Below, in pieces: positions 42,614-54,014 of a stretch of 64,000 nt of DNA; positions within the stretch are counted from its first letter, which is position 1, and each line of letters starts with the position of its first letter. Where the stretch lies: assembly GCA_963576475.1 (NCBI GenBank), contig OY754973.1:12584253-12648252 (forward strand), given 5' to 3'. The translations under genes were made by a program, and so were the position numbers. The notes beneath the pieces were generated by a model. The model was given only the letters and a program-made list of their open reading frames with translations. It searched no databases and was not told where the DNA came from. This DNA is from Molanna angustata. Taxonomy: Eukaryota > Arthropoda > Insecta > Trichoptera > Molannidae.

Positions 42614-42849
42614 TTAATAGTTTGATAGGTACTTAATCTCCAAACATACATACAGAACCATCATGCTGTTTTCATATTCCGGGTAGGAAAACAGGACTGA
42701 CCTCCATACTGTCCTATCTTGACAAACATACCAACATGTGTTAAAATTTTCAATAATTTGGATTTATGGGTTTATAGTTTGATTCTTATTCTTTAACTAT
42801 ACATACTATCGCTATCGACAGTTGGATCTCATGTGTTACATGCAACTAG

Positions 42850-43384
42850 TATATAAAAACATACAAACACATATTTATATACAAAACATCAATAAGTTTA
42901 CATGAATCAGCAGACTGACAGCGGTCCTACCAAATATTATACCCGCAGTCGATAGCAACAATACTTGGCAAGTACAATGATATGCATGTCGCAGTCAATC
43001 TACATATTCTAGTTAAAATTGAGAATTTCCAATTATGATTAAAAAAAAAAGAAAAATAATAATAAAACAAAAACATCATTGAACTTTTATACAAGAGCAG
43101 AATATTGAGAAAAAAGAAAGACATAGGTGCATTAAAATGAAAACCCAACAAGTAAGAAACAAATAAATACAAATTATAATAAGGAACAGTAGATTAATAT
43201 TAATTAAATCAGAATAAATATTTAATAGAGTTGTAACACCAACAAGTAAATCTGTAGTAGTAAAAAAATACTAGAAAAATACTAGATAAAAATAAAAGAA
43301 GCAGGGTCAGGAGACAAGAACCAAAAAGTATGATTCATAACCAACAAATTAACCAATAGAAGAACATACATGCCTACCGCCTTA
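42850..43384. other. No gene recognised
   Basis: Sequence right of copy E. A-rich tracts on the plus strand; no domain-bearing frame. Confidence 0.4.
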
Positions 43385-43640
43385 TTTTATTTATTTGTTT
43401 TATTTATTAAACTTCATATACAATACTGTGTATAATGGTGGGTTTATTGCCACAAGGCAATTTTTTCCAACCAACCATACCAACGTGAGGTCATAGATAG
43501 TATAGTGGTAGGTACGTTAAATTTATAACAAACGGAAAGAAACACGTAACATTATTAAGAGTAAATTCACAGCAACAAAGGAAGGAAGGAAATAGAGGTT
43601 CAAATAGAGGCCTTCAAATATATATTTTAAAGGAAGATTC
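43385..43640 (-). mobile_element. LINE 3' end fragment, minus strand
   Basis: TTTTATTTATTTGTTTTATT on the plus strand is a LINE-like tail. It is followed by GGTGGGTTTATTGCCACAAG and GGCAATTTTTTCCAACCAACC, sequence common in LINE 3' untranslated regions. The right boundary is approximate. Confidence 0.5.
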
Positions 43641-43929
43641 TTAGGGAAAACTCAAAATTAGGATTGGATTCAAAATTAATGATATAGGTCTTATCACAGG
43701 TTGAAATTGTGGCAAGATTTTTGAGTTATAGGTACTATTTTCGGAGAATCTTTGAGGCACACTTTTGTTTATTACAAATGATCTTTACATTCACATATTT
43801 ATGTTCTTCGCATGTCCCTCAGACCGGATTTTGGCGACCATCCCTCTGAACACCTCGTGATCCTGGGCCAGTGATCTGAGAGACGCTGTCTCAGAAATGA
43901 TGAAGCGCTGCCTGAGATTATTTTTTATG

Positions 43930-44130
43930 AGTGCCTACATGTATTAATAAAATTGCCAAAACAACTAAAAAATATGAAAGAAAAAGCATTCCAACGTGAA
44001 TTGGAAACCAGACATAGTATCAAGAACTGAATTAAAGTTTTGCTTTATATAAACGAATACCATATTACAATTCAAATATTAACTATAAATTATTGTCATA
44101 AGCCAATCGGCTTTTTATTAAAATAAAATA
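43930..44130 (+). pseudogene. LINE C-terminus remnant, plus strand
   Basis: Frames give LPKQLKNMKEKAFQRELET, the usual LINE polymerase C-terminus, then YINEYH and a 3' region ending CGGCTTTTTATTAAAATAAA. Stops disrupt it. Confidence 0.5.
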
Positions 44131-45851
44131 AGCGGTGAATAATTCTACCGCTGTACAATATATTCAAATGTAATGTACAACAAAATAAATAAATAAATAT
44201 GAGATACGTGATAGTGTAGGTGCGAGCGAGGCAGAATGATTGAATGTATAATAATAGAAGGTGCGTTGTGTGCGCGGCGTCTTTCGCTAATTGATATTGT
44301 CGAGTTCACCTTGCCTAGTAATATGTACATACATAGCCTTCATATTACATATCATCTTGTATATTGTATTGTACTATATTATTTATTGTGAATATAAGTA
44401 TTATTAAGAAACTGGAATACTATCATTGCTCGACCACCCCAAATCAAGGTAAATTATAATAACTAAGAAGCTTTAGAAATAAGAAAATCAGTAAAATGAA
44501 TAACGAATGAAATAATAATATATGATTTTTAACAAACTGCCATAAGGGTTGCGTTCACAACGAACGCCGAACGAACTTAATACTCCAAGCCGTTCATAAT
44601 GACCAGAAACAGAAGCTCTGTGGCGTTCAGATTGAACGTCGTGTATATGCACCAAACGCTCGGTAAAATTGTCGGGTGAAAAACGCTCTGCATTATAGTT
44701 TCTATTGACTTCGTTGATGACTTCTATTTGCTTCCGTGGTATATAATATGTCAGTTGACATTATTTATGATGACAATGTGCATTCACAAAGAGGTTAATA
44801 ATTTATTAAAATATCATTCAACATTTCCAATAAAAGCTCAGAGATCATTATTTACACCACTTTCTAATTATCTTTTGATGTCTTTCGATGAAAATATAAC
44901 CTAAAAAGAAACATGTATGTTAAATGACATTTGACATTTAAAACACCCGATGCAGCATTCAGATTGAAACGACGCCCGAAAGCGTTCAGTCAAGATTGGT
45001 GTGAAAAACGCAGGAACTTCTGGAACATTCGACGCTCGACTTCGAGCGTTGAATCTGAAAATACTCTTCGATAAGCCAATTATGTACTTTCATCATCATC
45101 TCCTGCTCCTATCACCCAGTTCACCCGGAATCAGGTCTCTTGGTCATCAATCATCTTCCAAGTATAATTTACAGTATAAATAGTCAATTTATAAATTAAT
45201 TATATGATTTTGTTTCTACTTCAACTTTGTAAGAGAAGCAAAATCTGCAATACCTACAGATAATAAAGCAACCAATTCAAATTGAGTATTTTATACACTG
45301 TAAAACTGTAATTCTATTTTAATGGTTTCCGCTGGTTCAATAAGTAACATTATTAGTTCACAGCCATAAACTTCCACTGAGGACTATCAGGTAAGTAATT
45401 CAGAAGCGCATGATCTTAAAAATTGTCAATGGGCGTCCATAACACTATATTGTTGATCTCCAGGGAGAACATGCCAAAGACAGCTATTAAAGTATCGAAG
45501 CACGATAGCATAAAAGATTATATATTATTAGAACTAGTTATAACCCGTCAGAAATGACGGAATTTAATGTTATCTATTAACCTTCTTTACGTTTAGTTTA
45601 CCGTGTAGATGGAACTCATTTCGCATAATCATTAAAGTTTGTAATAATTTGTTATTGTGTGTGTAGTTCATAATAATTTTAGTCTGTAATACATCACTGT
45701 TGTAAAATTTTAATATTCGATTGAAAAACAAATTAACGTTATAGACGTGAATATGAACAATGTGAATTGTTTTTTGACAAATTTATTTCTGAATAGAGAC
45801 GAAGTTGGAAAATTAAGGCACCTACAGGGCTAACGACCTGTCATTGGTTGG
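44131..45851. other. No gene; a direct repeat of CG-rich motifs
   Basis: At 44632-44695 and 44956-45014 the order GCGTTCAGATTGAA, CGTCG/CGACG and GGTGTGAAAAACGC (GGGTGAAAAACGC) is repeated in the same orientation. The surrounding 44545-45065 is CG-richer than average and may be a degraded DNA element. No frame with a known domain is seen. Confidence 0.4.
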
Positions 45852-45933
45852 TCACTTTAGGGCCGATCTTATAAACGAAAGACCAAATATTCGTAAGTAT
45901 GTTTACGATTTACTAACGGATGGATGTTCCTAA
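45852..45933 (+). repeat. Solo MITE end repeated inside the neighbouring element
   Basis: GGGCCGATCTTATAAACGAA then GACCAAATATTCGTAAGTATG and ACTAACGGATGGATGTTCC form an ~80-bp segment. Its inverted, slightly changed copy forms the centre (about 46827-46890) of the inner palindrome. Confidence 0.8.
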
Positions 45934-46107
45934 GGGCCGGTCTTATAAACGTCCGTTAGTTAGATTTCAGACCAAATAAACCGAAATTTGATACAAATGT
46001 TCTATATTTCGTCTTATAACAATCCGTTAGTTAAATTTTAGTAAAATTTTACCGATAGCCTTTACTGACGGTCGGACCACCGATAAAGCGTTCGTTAACG
46101 ATAGGTT

Positions 46108-46398
46108 ATGGAAGGATTGAGTTTTTTCACATTCGTTTTTTTATGTTCCGGTACATTTTTAATATTACGAATATTTTTAAAAATACTGTTTTATATTTTT
46201 TGGATTTTTATATTGAATTGCTTTTTTTTCGATAAAAAATATCGGCCGACAGTGATTTTGAATAGCCAAAACGAATTTGATTACAAGATTGTGTTTGACC
46301 AAATATTTTATTATTTCAACATGATATTGATGACACTGAATTTCGTTTTATTTTATTTTAATTATTTTTTTAAACTAAAAATAAAAAAAATAAAATAA
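46108..46398 (+). other. Hydrophobic frame in the left arm of the inverted-repeat element
   Basis: A 96-codon frame, rich in Phe, Leu, Ile and Tyr, contains LNSQNEFDYKIVFDQIFYYF. The right arm encodes a close version on the other strand (47212-47454, 80 codons, LNNQNEFDYKFVFDQIFYYF). Both are simply the same arm sequence, so this is one frame seen twice. Start regions differ by frameshift-type changes. I recognise no domain; it may be chance in AT-rich DNA. Confidence 0.3.
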
Positions 46399-46486
46399 AA
46401 AAAAATATAAAAAATGAATGAATAATTCATTGTAACTAGTACCTACATATGCATTAAGTTTTTTAAATTTCATTTTAATGCCATAA

Positions 46487-46568
46487 ATTAGGCATAAATG
46501 CTTGTGATATAAGTGAACAAAATCAGTTGAGGCGAGATTTGAACCCGCGTCCACTGAATTACTAATTC
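46487..46568 (-). mobile_element. SINE family 2 fragment
   Basis: Matches the body-to-head part: GGCATAAATGCTTGTGATAT, AGTGAACAAAATC, TTGAACCCGCG, CCACTGAATTACTAATTCA. Lacks the box A end. A separate piece, AGTGCGCTGGATT at about 47138-47150, may be the missing head side. Confidence 0.65.
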
Positions 46569-47704
46569 AAAATGATGATAATCCTAAATAATAAAGGATT
46601 ATCATCATTTTTGTAATTTTTGATTTTGTTTGAAGTAAGCAAAAAAAATAAACACTGTTTATATATTGCAATGACAGCACCGCTTTATCCATTACAATCC
46701 ATTATAGTCCAATACAAATCTATTGAAAATCCATTGTAGTCTAATTAGACTGTAACTGTCAAATAAACGGACAGTTAAAATAGTTTTATAATACCGCCGA
46801 TAGTAATATCTACTTAGGAACATCCATCCGTTAGTAAATCGTTAACATACTTACGAATATTTGGTCTTTCGTTTATAAGACCGGCCCTTAGTAGATATTA
46901 CTATCGGCGGTATTATAAAACTATTTTAACTGTCCGTTTATTTGACAGTTACAGTCTAATTAGACTACAATGGATTTTCAATGGATTTGTAATGGACAAT
47001 AATGGATTATAATGGATTGTAATGGATAAAGCGGTGCTATCATTGCAATATATAAACAGAGAGTGTTTAATTTTTTTGCGTACTTCAAACAATATAAAAA
47101 ATTACAAAAATGGTGATAATCCTTTATTATTTAGCTAGTGCGCTGGATTGCATTAAAATGAAATTTAAAAAAACTTAATGCATTATGTTGGTACTAGATA
47201 CAATTATTTATTCATTCATTTTTTTTTAAATAAAATAAAACGAAATTCAGTGTCATCAATGTCATTTCGAAATAATAAAATATTTGGTCAAACACAAACT
47301 TGTAATCAAATTCGTTTTGGTTATTCAAAATCACTGTCGAACGACGTTTTTTACTGAAAAAAAGCAATTCAATATAAAAATCCAAAAAATATAAAACAGT
47401 ATGTTTCAAAATATTCGTAATATTAAAAATGTACCGCAATATAAAAAAAAACAAGTGTGGTAAAACTCAATCCTTCCATAACTTATCGTTAACGAACGAT
47501 TAATCGGTGGTCCGACCGTCAGTAAAGGCTATCGGTAAAATTTTACTAAAATTTAACTAACGGATTGTTATAAGACGAAATATAGAGCATTTGTATCAAA
47601 TTTCGGTTTGTTTGGTCTGAAATCTAACTAACGGACGTTTATAAGATCGGCCCTTAAGCGCTTGCGCAACGTTTATCAATTATGCATTTTTATTGAGTTT
47701 ATTT

Positions 47705-47822
47705 AAAAAAATATATGAATATGTCCTTGTAATAAGTGCATATACTTATATCCTAATATATTACTTCAACTAAGCATAAATGCTGGTGCTATAGGTGAAC
47801 GAAATCGGTCGTGGTAGGGTTA
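47705..47822 (-). mobile_element. SINE family 2 fragment, head missing
   Basis: ATGAATATGTCCTTG, AAGCATAAATGCTGGTGCTA and GGTGAACGAAATCGGTCGTG match the family, and the copy stops before the box B region. Confidence 0.7.
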
Positions 47823-49276
47823 TTAATCCAATTATTGAAAGTTCTATACCATCGCCATTTATGAAAGTTCTATACCATCACTTCTGAAACATAAGCTCCG
47901 GGTGAGACAGCTTTTCCATTGTGTTTTCAGTCTGTATTTGTGAGACGACTATCATCTTTAAGTCTCAAAATTTGGTAGGTATTGTGTGCGTTTTATCTTG
48001 TAGCTAGTGGCATATGTAGAGAAATGAGAGAGTATATTCAATCAATCAATACAAGCCCGAGGATGTGTAACAATGTTAGTTATGCAAAGCTTTTTATAAT
48101 GTAAGATCCCGCGATTCTAGACATACCTCATATTGTATAGTGGACCAATGCAAAATTTAACTAACACTTTAGTCATTATTTAAAGGCTGATTTTTTTTCT
48201 GTAAAAGGAAACCAAACCAGATAACAAAAATTGGATAGTATGAACCCTGACGAGACATAGGTAACAATTTATTAAACTTTAAAGGCGTGTATCGGGCGGT
48301 TTCCAACAGCCAACTTGTCTGTCAATGGAAGGCGTAATGACTATGAAGCTTTATACTATATAGCTTCATACTATTACTGACTTGTTGTTTTCTCGCCTTT
48401 CAATAATTTTCAACACTTTGAAAGCTGTTATTTCCTAAACCCACCACTACTCAGGGTTCCTATCGTTGTTTCCTACTATGTTTTTTGCCTCTTCTAGGCA
48501 AATCCGATGCGCTCGTTCCGTCCGAAATCAATCAGTGTACGCACCTGTATAAATTCCTATACAAATAATTCTAAAATCAGTCTGATGCGCTCCGTCCAAT
48601 CTGTTCGCTGTGCTTATATGAACGCTAGCCTTAATGCGATCATTATTAACTGCATATGCTTTTTGTATTATGATAAAAATATTTAGCCTTTATACTATGG
48701 CGTAAATTTAGCTGTCGCTGGATCTTATTCTAATAGCATTTGTGTTATGAAACATATTAGATCGAAGATTTAAATATTTTGAATTTTACATTATGTAGGT
48801 ACCTTCATATCCTATACTTTTTCGCCTTTTCTCGTGTCACTTTGGTGTAAGAAGGTACTCTGTGAAGATAAGTAAGTAATCTTCTTATGATTGTATGAAT
48901 GTCAAGGTACCGTCGATGAAAAATTAGTGTGACACTCTGAAAGTGAAATATCATCGTCGGGTAATAAAAAGAGTTTTTGGTACTTACTCAGCCGCTGAGA
49001 GAAATTTCTTAAATAATATAAGCTGACTCAAAGTTAACCTGCAAAATATATTTATTTTTTATAAAAAATAAAAACTATAAGTACAAGAAAACGATGAAAA
49101 GCTTTCATAGTAATATTGAATCTCCTTGAATATCTAAGCAATTTTCGGCGGAGTCGGGGATGGTTTACACGTCGGCCAACCATGTAAAAATATTGTGTTC
49201 TGCGCAACCCGTGTGATTTATCAAGATGTTATAACACGTAAACGGAATAGCACCACAACAAATTTTCCTACAAAAT
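47823..49276. other. No gene recognised (1.4 kb)
   Basis: A short direct repeat GAAAGTTCTATACCATC occurs at about 47838 and 47864. A hairpin (TATGAAGCT and AGCTTCATA) lies at about 48342-48370. The rest is unassigned, without convincing frames. Confidence 0.4.
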
Positions 49277-49514
49277 TTTATTTATTTATTTATTTAATAT
49301 TGCTTCTCGGGCAACTAACAGGTACCTACTATGTCAAATATTAATTCGACACGCACCCAATAACAAGTTGCCACATTCTGGAGACTTACGATATTAATCG
49401 CCTCACAGATCCAGACTGAAAACACAATTAAAAACTGTGTCTCCACCGGGAATCGAACCCGGGACCTTTGGATCAGCAGCCAGATACCCAACCAACTGAG
49501 CCACGAAGGCCGAC
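49277..49514 (-). mobile_element. tRNA-derived SINE family 1, best copy
   Basis: Minus-strand head GGCCTTCGTGGCTCAGTTGG and box B GGGTTCGATTCCCGG are intact. The body is as in the copy at 14467, and the tail is TATTTATTTATTTATTT on the plus strand. Box A and box B spacing fits a pol III promoter. Confidence 0.88.
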
Positions 49515-49539
49515 ATTTATTAATTATTTAAAACAAAGT

Positions 49540-49885
49540 AGTGGCACGGAGCAATAATTAGAAGCGGTGTGCCCAGGAACGGGAGAAGTGAAAGAAGAGA
49601 GGGAGGCCTATATTTAACTCTGGATGCAAACGGGCTGTTGAAAAAGAAGATGAAGACTCGATGCATTATATTAGGTACAAATTTTCTTTGATTACCCGAT
49701 GAAAAAGAAGCATGGGACGTCCTCAGACACGATGGTCGGACTGCACCAAAGCAGTGGCAAGGAGCAATATTGGAAGCGGTGTGCCCAGGAAACGGAAGAA
49801 TAGAAGAAGAGGGTGAGGCCTATGTTCAACTGAATTCAACTCTGGATACAAACAGGCCGGTAAAGAAGAAGAGAAAAAAGATCGC
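49540..49885 (+). pseudogene. Two consecutive LINE C-terminal fragments
   Basis: AGCGGTGTGCCCAGGAA and GAGGCCTAT occur at about 49563-49610 and again at about 49772-49825, each followed by TCTGGAT and AAGAAG runs. The second gives PRTRWSDC-like and EEEGEAYVQLNS-like residues, as at RTE-type LINE C-termini. The spacing of about 210 bp suggests two partial copies in the same orientation. Confidence 0.6.
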
Positions 49886-50201
49886 TAATATCACAAATCA
49901 AAACACTTTAGGAGGTTTGCACGACGTGTTTATTATGATTTGTTATTGGCTAACGTCATCACTAACACCTGCACAATTTTCACAACGTAAACCTTTCATC
50001 GAGTTTGATGATCATTTTATAAACAGGTTTTACTTAAGTATATCATTTTTATTTCGGACGTTTTATCTAAGTGGAAATAACTAAATGATCTTTTTTATAC
50101 GACATGTTTCGAAAAGAATGCTTCTTCATCAGGACGAATTACAACTTTGTCGTCCATTTTTTATAGTAAGAATTTTTTTTTTTTGTTTTTATCTAACTAA
50201 T
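49886..50201. other. No gene recognised
   Basis: Sequence between LINE fragments and the foldback MITE. Contains a T run at about 50173-50184 that may be a tail. Confidence 0.4.
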
Positions 50202-50387
50202 CTGGAGAGCAAGCCTGGTCCAACCGGCGAAATAAAAACCCTCACGATTACCCATATCATGGATATAATTATCATATGGAGTTCTATGGCATCTAAAGAT
50301 ATTATAGAACTCCTTATTATAATTACATCCATGATATGGGTAATCGTGAGGATTTTTGATTCCGGTTGGACCATACTTGCCCCCCAG
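50202..50387. mobile_element. Foldback MITE, copy 2 (186 bp)
   Basis: Second copy of the element at 14220-14406. Ends are CTGGAGAGCAAGCCTGGTCC on the left and, on the other strand, CTGGGGGGCAAGTATGGTCC. It shares ACGATTACCCATATCATGGA and ATATGGAGTTCTATGGC in both arms. Confidence 0.85.
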
Positions 50388-50494
50388 AGTAGAACACATA
50401 TTCGATTTATTGTTGAAAATATGAAAAAGCAGATTTCAGTTCGCACTTAAGAGCTCCTGAGATTCACATCAGGGATAAAAAAAACCTTCTAAAA

Positions 50495-50778
50495 AAAAAC
50501 AGGCAGGGCTTTAAGTGACAAAATAAACAGCACGATCAGAAAGATGTATGAGATTTTAGATTTTGTCAGGTTGGAGGTACAAAGAAGATGATATTGTATA
50601 GACCATGTGTCATAAATAGACTCCCAATGACTAAAGTACCTTATCGCACATTAAAAACAAGAGGAAAGGATACTTTGAAGACCCCCAAAAAGTGGAAAGA
50701 CAATTGGGGGAGTCCACATCACAAGATTCAGTAAACTCAGCAGAGCGGTCTTTAACCAGTATACGAAGAAGAAGAAAC
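50495..50778 (+). pseudogene. RTE-like LINE 3' end remnant
   Basis: Contains RKGYFEDPQKVERQLGESTS-like translation in one frame and a WKDNWGSPHHKIQ-like version in another, then ends in GAAGAAGAAGAAAC. The order parallels the intact fragment at 21782-22283. Frameshifts and stops disable it. Confidence 0.6.
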
Positions 50779-50784
50779 ATATAT

Positions 50785-50957
50785 TTTTGTTTCAAAAGAA
50801 TGAATCTTTCCTTGTGACAAGTACATATATCCTTCTATATTCCCTAAATTAAGCATATGCTTGTGCTATAGGTGAACGAAATACGTCGTGGCAGGATACG
50901 AACTCACGACCACTGGATTACTAATCCAGCGCGCTAACCGCTCTGCCACCACCCACC
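50785..50957 (-). mobile_element. SINE family 2 copy
   Basis: GGTGGCAGAGCGGTTAGCGC (box A side), TTAGTAATCCAGTGGTCGTG and GAGTTCGTATCC (mutated box B) are followed by the usual body. Full head preserved. Confidence 0.8.
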
Positions 50958-51734
50958 TTAATATTTATATTTTAGAATTTTTTCGTTGACAACATTTCTA
51001 AAAACTTTCGCCAAGATCTAGCCCACTTTTGTATTAATGGGGAAGTAAATAGGTTGGATCGGGACCTCTGAGGACCCAAGGAAACAATTTGAGCGGAGAC
51101 CGCATAGTGCTTGTATTGACAACCACCCGAGCACGTTTCATAGCTTTACGTGAAAAATATCCAGAGAAAAGTTCCATTTACTCCCGACCATAATATGCCG
51201 TCTCTAATACGGATATATATTGTAATATTATATCTAAGGACCCCAAGGGCAAGAGGACTTGACGATTCACGAAGCGCTAAGGAGCGACACCACAGATACG
51301 TACCTACCTACATACTTGAATGAGACCACTTCATACTCCAACGTCGCCCGTTGTACTAAACGAGACCACAAATGAACGAGTCAAAACAAACGAATCGAGG
51401 GAACTTGTAGATCTTCTAAAAAGCAAAATAAAATATTTTAACAGGACTATTTATGTATATGTCGGTAAACTTTTTAAGTAAAGACGCATTCAATTCGTAA
51501 AAAAGTTTATATTTTAATCACCATCGTCAGCAACTGTCGACCTTGATGTCTTGGCACCGTGGCATCTTGGGTTCGATTCCCCGTATTGCAAAACTATTTC
51601 TTATGCAATTATTGGTTCTCAAGATTCAATTAAGCTTTTGAAATTAACCTGAAAAAATAAAATGACGACACCACAATATCAGTAAAATTCCAATCAAAAC
51701 ATTTTCTTAAGAATGATAATGCCTACACAGATTT
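50958..51734. other. No gene; possible tRNA-like fragment
   Basis: TTGGGTTCGATTCCCCG at about 51567-51583 has a box B-like core, but no box A partner is clear. The rest is unassigned. Confidence 0.35.
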
Positions 51735-51860
51735 TGTTTTTTCTTTTATTTTATTACACCATTACTATAAAATGACAGCAACACGTAGATTACTGATGCC
51801 CAACTAGGAAATCCTTGTTCTAGGGCTAGCAATTTTTATCAATTTTGACAGTGGCAATAT
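51735..51860 (-). mobile_element. LINE 3' end family, copy 1
   Basis: ACACCATTACTATAAAATGA, GCCCAACTAGGAAATCCTTG and TTCTAGGGCTAGCA match 58975-59095. The T-rich end (TTTTATTTTATT) is the tail in minus orientation. Confidence 0.7.
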
Positions 51861-51954
51861 AATTTTTAACCTTCCCACTGTTTCTTCAATGTCTTTGACC
51901 TTTGACCGGTGACTTATTTCCTCATTTCTTATTCGGTCTCTCGAGGATACGCCC

Positions 51955-52130
51955 AACATTTGTGTTTCCATTGCTCGTTGAGTCCATTTAAGTTTGTGGA
52001 GACCTGCCCATTGCTAAAATGGCAATGGGCAGGTCACGTGTCAAGACAGAGGAATAATAGATGGACGCCCAGAATTCTGAATGGGAGATTAATTTTGCAA
52101 TCATTTAAACGCCAATTCAAAAATTGATAA
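51955..52130 (+). pseudogene. LINE C-terminal fragment (WAGHV motif)
   Basis: LLKWQWAGHVSRQRNNRW followed by TPRILNG matches the W-A-G-H-V/I motif of RTE-like LINE C-termini. A small inverted repeat (CCCATTGC/GCAATGGG) lies directly upstream at about 52006-52030. About 45 codons remain. Confidence 0.7.
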
Positions 52131-52742
52131 GCATTTATTTACTTTTGTAGGTAGGTACATACTATTACATGTTACGAATTGCAATCAATCTGCGTCTAAT
52201 CGATATTTTAGAAGAAGCGTCAAAGTAAATATCGATCATCTATAGTAAACAGTGATTTTTTTTTCCTTTTCACTTCGAGGACTTGAATAAATAAATGTGT
52301 TATTATCTATTTGCTATTTTCGCGCAAACAATATATACAGAGGTAATATGTTTTATATAACGTTGAAGAAGCAAAAGTGACCAGCGGGTAAAGCATGTCC
52401 CTGGAATGCCTCGTCATACTTCCTTAATCCGCCTCTGAAAAGTGGTCTATGTAAGTACACATTGTGTTATATTATATAAATGCATATCACCTCTTTCCAA
52501 ACTTTTCGTGAATTGTCGTAAAAGTTTTGCTTGAGTTCTGGGTTTCATTAAAATCTCATTATTGTGCATTCATGATAAAGCAAACACCAACACTTGTATT
52601 GCCACATCTGAAATGCCTATAAATATAATTCATAGTATTGGTTCTTCAGTGTTTACATCCCAGTGCGAAAAAAATATAAATAACTTTTACCGATGTACAA
52701 TATTTACTCTACGAATATCAATAAATCGTAATTACGCTGATT
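52131..52742. other. No gene recognised
   Basis: AT-rich sequence with no repeat boundary identified. It may belong in part to the dispersed repeat that continues at 53364. Confidence 0.4.
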
Positions 52743-52753
52743 AAGGCTATATT

Positions 52754-53352
52754 GGCTCCCGTGGCTCCCTGTGCTTTCGAACATTGCTCCTCCTGATTTG
52801 CGCAGGAGCCAGGCCACAGCTAGAGAACTTGCCAAGATTGAAAAGAATCCCGCAATTCCCGCATTTCAAGATATATTCCGTCCACCAAGACAACGACTGA
52901 AGTCCAGAAAGCCTGTTTGGTCGAAGCTACTCGGCGAATTCAACTTGCCTAGAGCATGGAAAGAGAGGTGGAATGATTCAGACCTGGTATTAAACAAACA
53001 TATTATTCTAGACCCTAACGAAAGGGTCCCAGGTTATAACCTTCCCCGAAAAGTTTGGATTCAGCAAAACAGAATTCGTACAGGTCAAGGACGATGTAAC
53101 TACCAAATGTGGAAATGGGGAAAAAGGGATTCTCCAGAATGTGACTGTGGAGCAAGAAGCCAAACTATCCAGCATCTAGTAGAGGAGTGCCCGATACGGA
53201 GGTATGAAGGAGACTGGATGGACATCCATAGGGCGACTCCAGAAGCTGTGAAGTGGCTGGCCGAACGGGAGCCAAGAGTGTAGAAGGGAACTACTCAATG
53301 ACGCAGCCAAAGGCGCAGGAAAAGCCGTAGCCATACAAAAAGTAAAGTAAGT
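52754..53352 (+). pseudogene. LINE with (TAAG)n tail, 11-bp duplication, second copy
   Basis: Exact AAGGCTATATT lies at 52743-52753 and 53353-53363. The 170-codon frame at 52771-53283 runs IAPPDLRRSQATARELAKIE to the zinc motif SPECDCGARSQTIQHLVEEC and PEAVKWLAEREPRV. The tail is AAAGTAAAGTAAGTAAG. Family, motif order and tail match 24932-26104. 5' truncated, with the polymerase core absent. Confidence 0.9.
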
Positions 53353-53363
53353 AAGGCTATATT

Positions 53364-53757
53364 ATAGTATATTTTGAAAATAATTTCCCCAGTACCCTCA
53401 AAAGATACGTCTTTTAAATAAGGAACAGTTTGTACTCGTATGTACATCTTTATTCTAATGCATGAGTTTTTAAAATTTGAATACGTTTAATGTTTTTTTT
53501 TGTAAAATTAGTTTTAGTAAACCCTTTTTTTATTTTTTATTGTAAGTAAAGAGAATATGAAAATCTACCGAATAAGTTTTTTATTATTATAATATTTTAA
53601 TTTATGTTCTTCTCACCTCTAAATTTTACCTTTTCTTCGCGAAAAAATGTTGTATCTCACATATGAGGTGATATGCGATATTTTTTCGTGTTTTGTACAT
53701 TAGAAAGTAATTTAGTGTGTATTTTTGTGTACATCCGTATACCCAGGGTTTACAAGG
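53364..53757 (+). repeat. Dispersed repeat, copy 2
   Basis: Matches 23640-24235 in order and orientation: TACCCTCAAAAGATACGTC, GGAACAGTTTGTA, GAGAATATGAAAATCTACC and TGTACATCCGTATACCCAGG. The LINE at 52754 landed at or near its left part. Confidence 0.75.
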
Positions 53758-53777
53758 GCCAACAAGCGAGTCAATTA

Positions 53778-53895
53778 ACAATCCTGCCATGACCGATTTC
53801 GTTCACCTGTAGCACATTTCGTTCACCTATAGCACAAGCATAATATACTTAATTTAAGGAATGAAAAGGACATATTCCTTCTTTAAAAAAATTAT
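53778..53895 (+). mobile_element. SINE family 2 fragment with an internal duplication
   Basis: Plus-strand piece with ATCCTGCCATGACCG, then ATTTCGTTCACCTGTAGCAC followed directly by ATTTCGTTCACCTATAGCAC, then the rest of the body and the GGACATATTCCTT end. The only plus-strand copy in the window. Confidence 0.7.
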
Positions 53896-54014
53896 AGGAA
53901 TACAAAAAAAAACTGTGATTGTAATTGTAATAAAATCTAAAACTTTTCGTCATCAACAAACGTGTTGACCACAATTTTTTTAACAAAATATAACTCATGT
54001 CAATCAATCACGTT

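Larger units (their letters stand above)
30838..42849 (+). mobile_element. Helitron-like copy E, split by a Harbinger insertion
   Basis: The left part is 30838-31579 and the right part 42614-42849, ending CTAG before T. TTA at 31577-31579 and 42614-42616 is the duplication made by the Harbinger. Joining the two with one TTA recreates GAAGACTTAATAGTTTG exactly as in copies A, C and D. The microsatellite is very short here (about 31040-31060). Everything between the parts is inserted DNA, about 11 kb. Confidence 0.88.
45934..47654. mobile_element. Long inverted-repeat element (Harbinger-type MITE complex)
   Basis: Outer arms of about 550 bp (45934-46484) and 505 bp (47150-47654) are inverted copies starting GGGCCGGTCTTATAAACGTC and AGGGCCGATCTTATAAACGTC. 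TAA flanks both sides (45931-45933 and 47655-47657). Inside lie a SINE fragment, a second palindrome (about 46597-46826 with 46891-47140) and a 70-bp piece that matches 45852-45931 inverted. The GGGCCGNTCTTATAA start and TAA fit Harbinger-type MITEs. No transposase is recognised. Confidence 0.75.

Noticed and set aside
49438..49514. Functional tRNA gene in SINE family 1
   Set aside because: Box A and B are good, but the acceptor ends do not pair and the sequence is shared with two other SINE copies.
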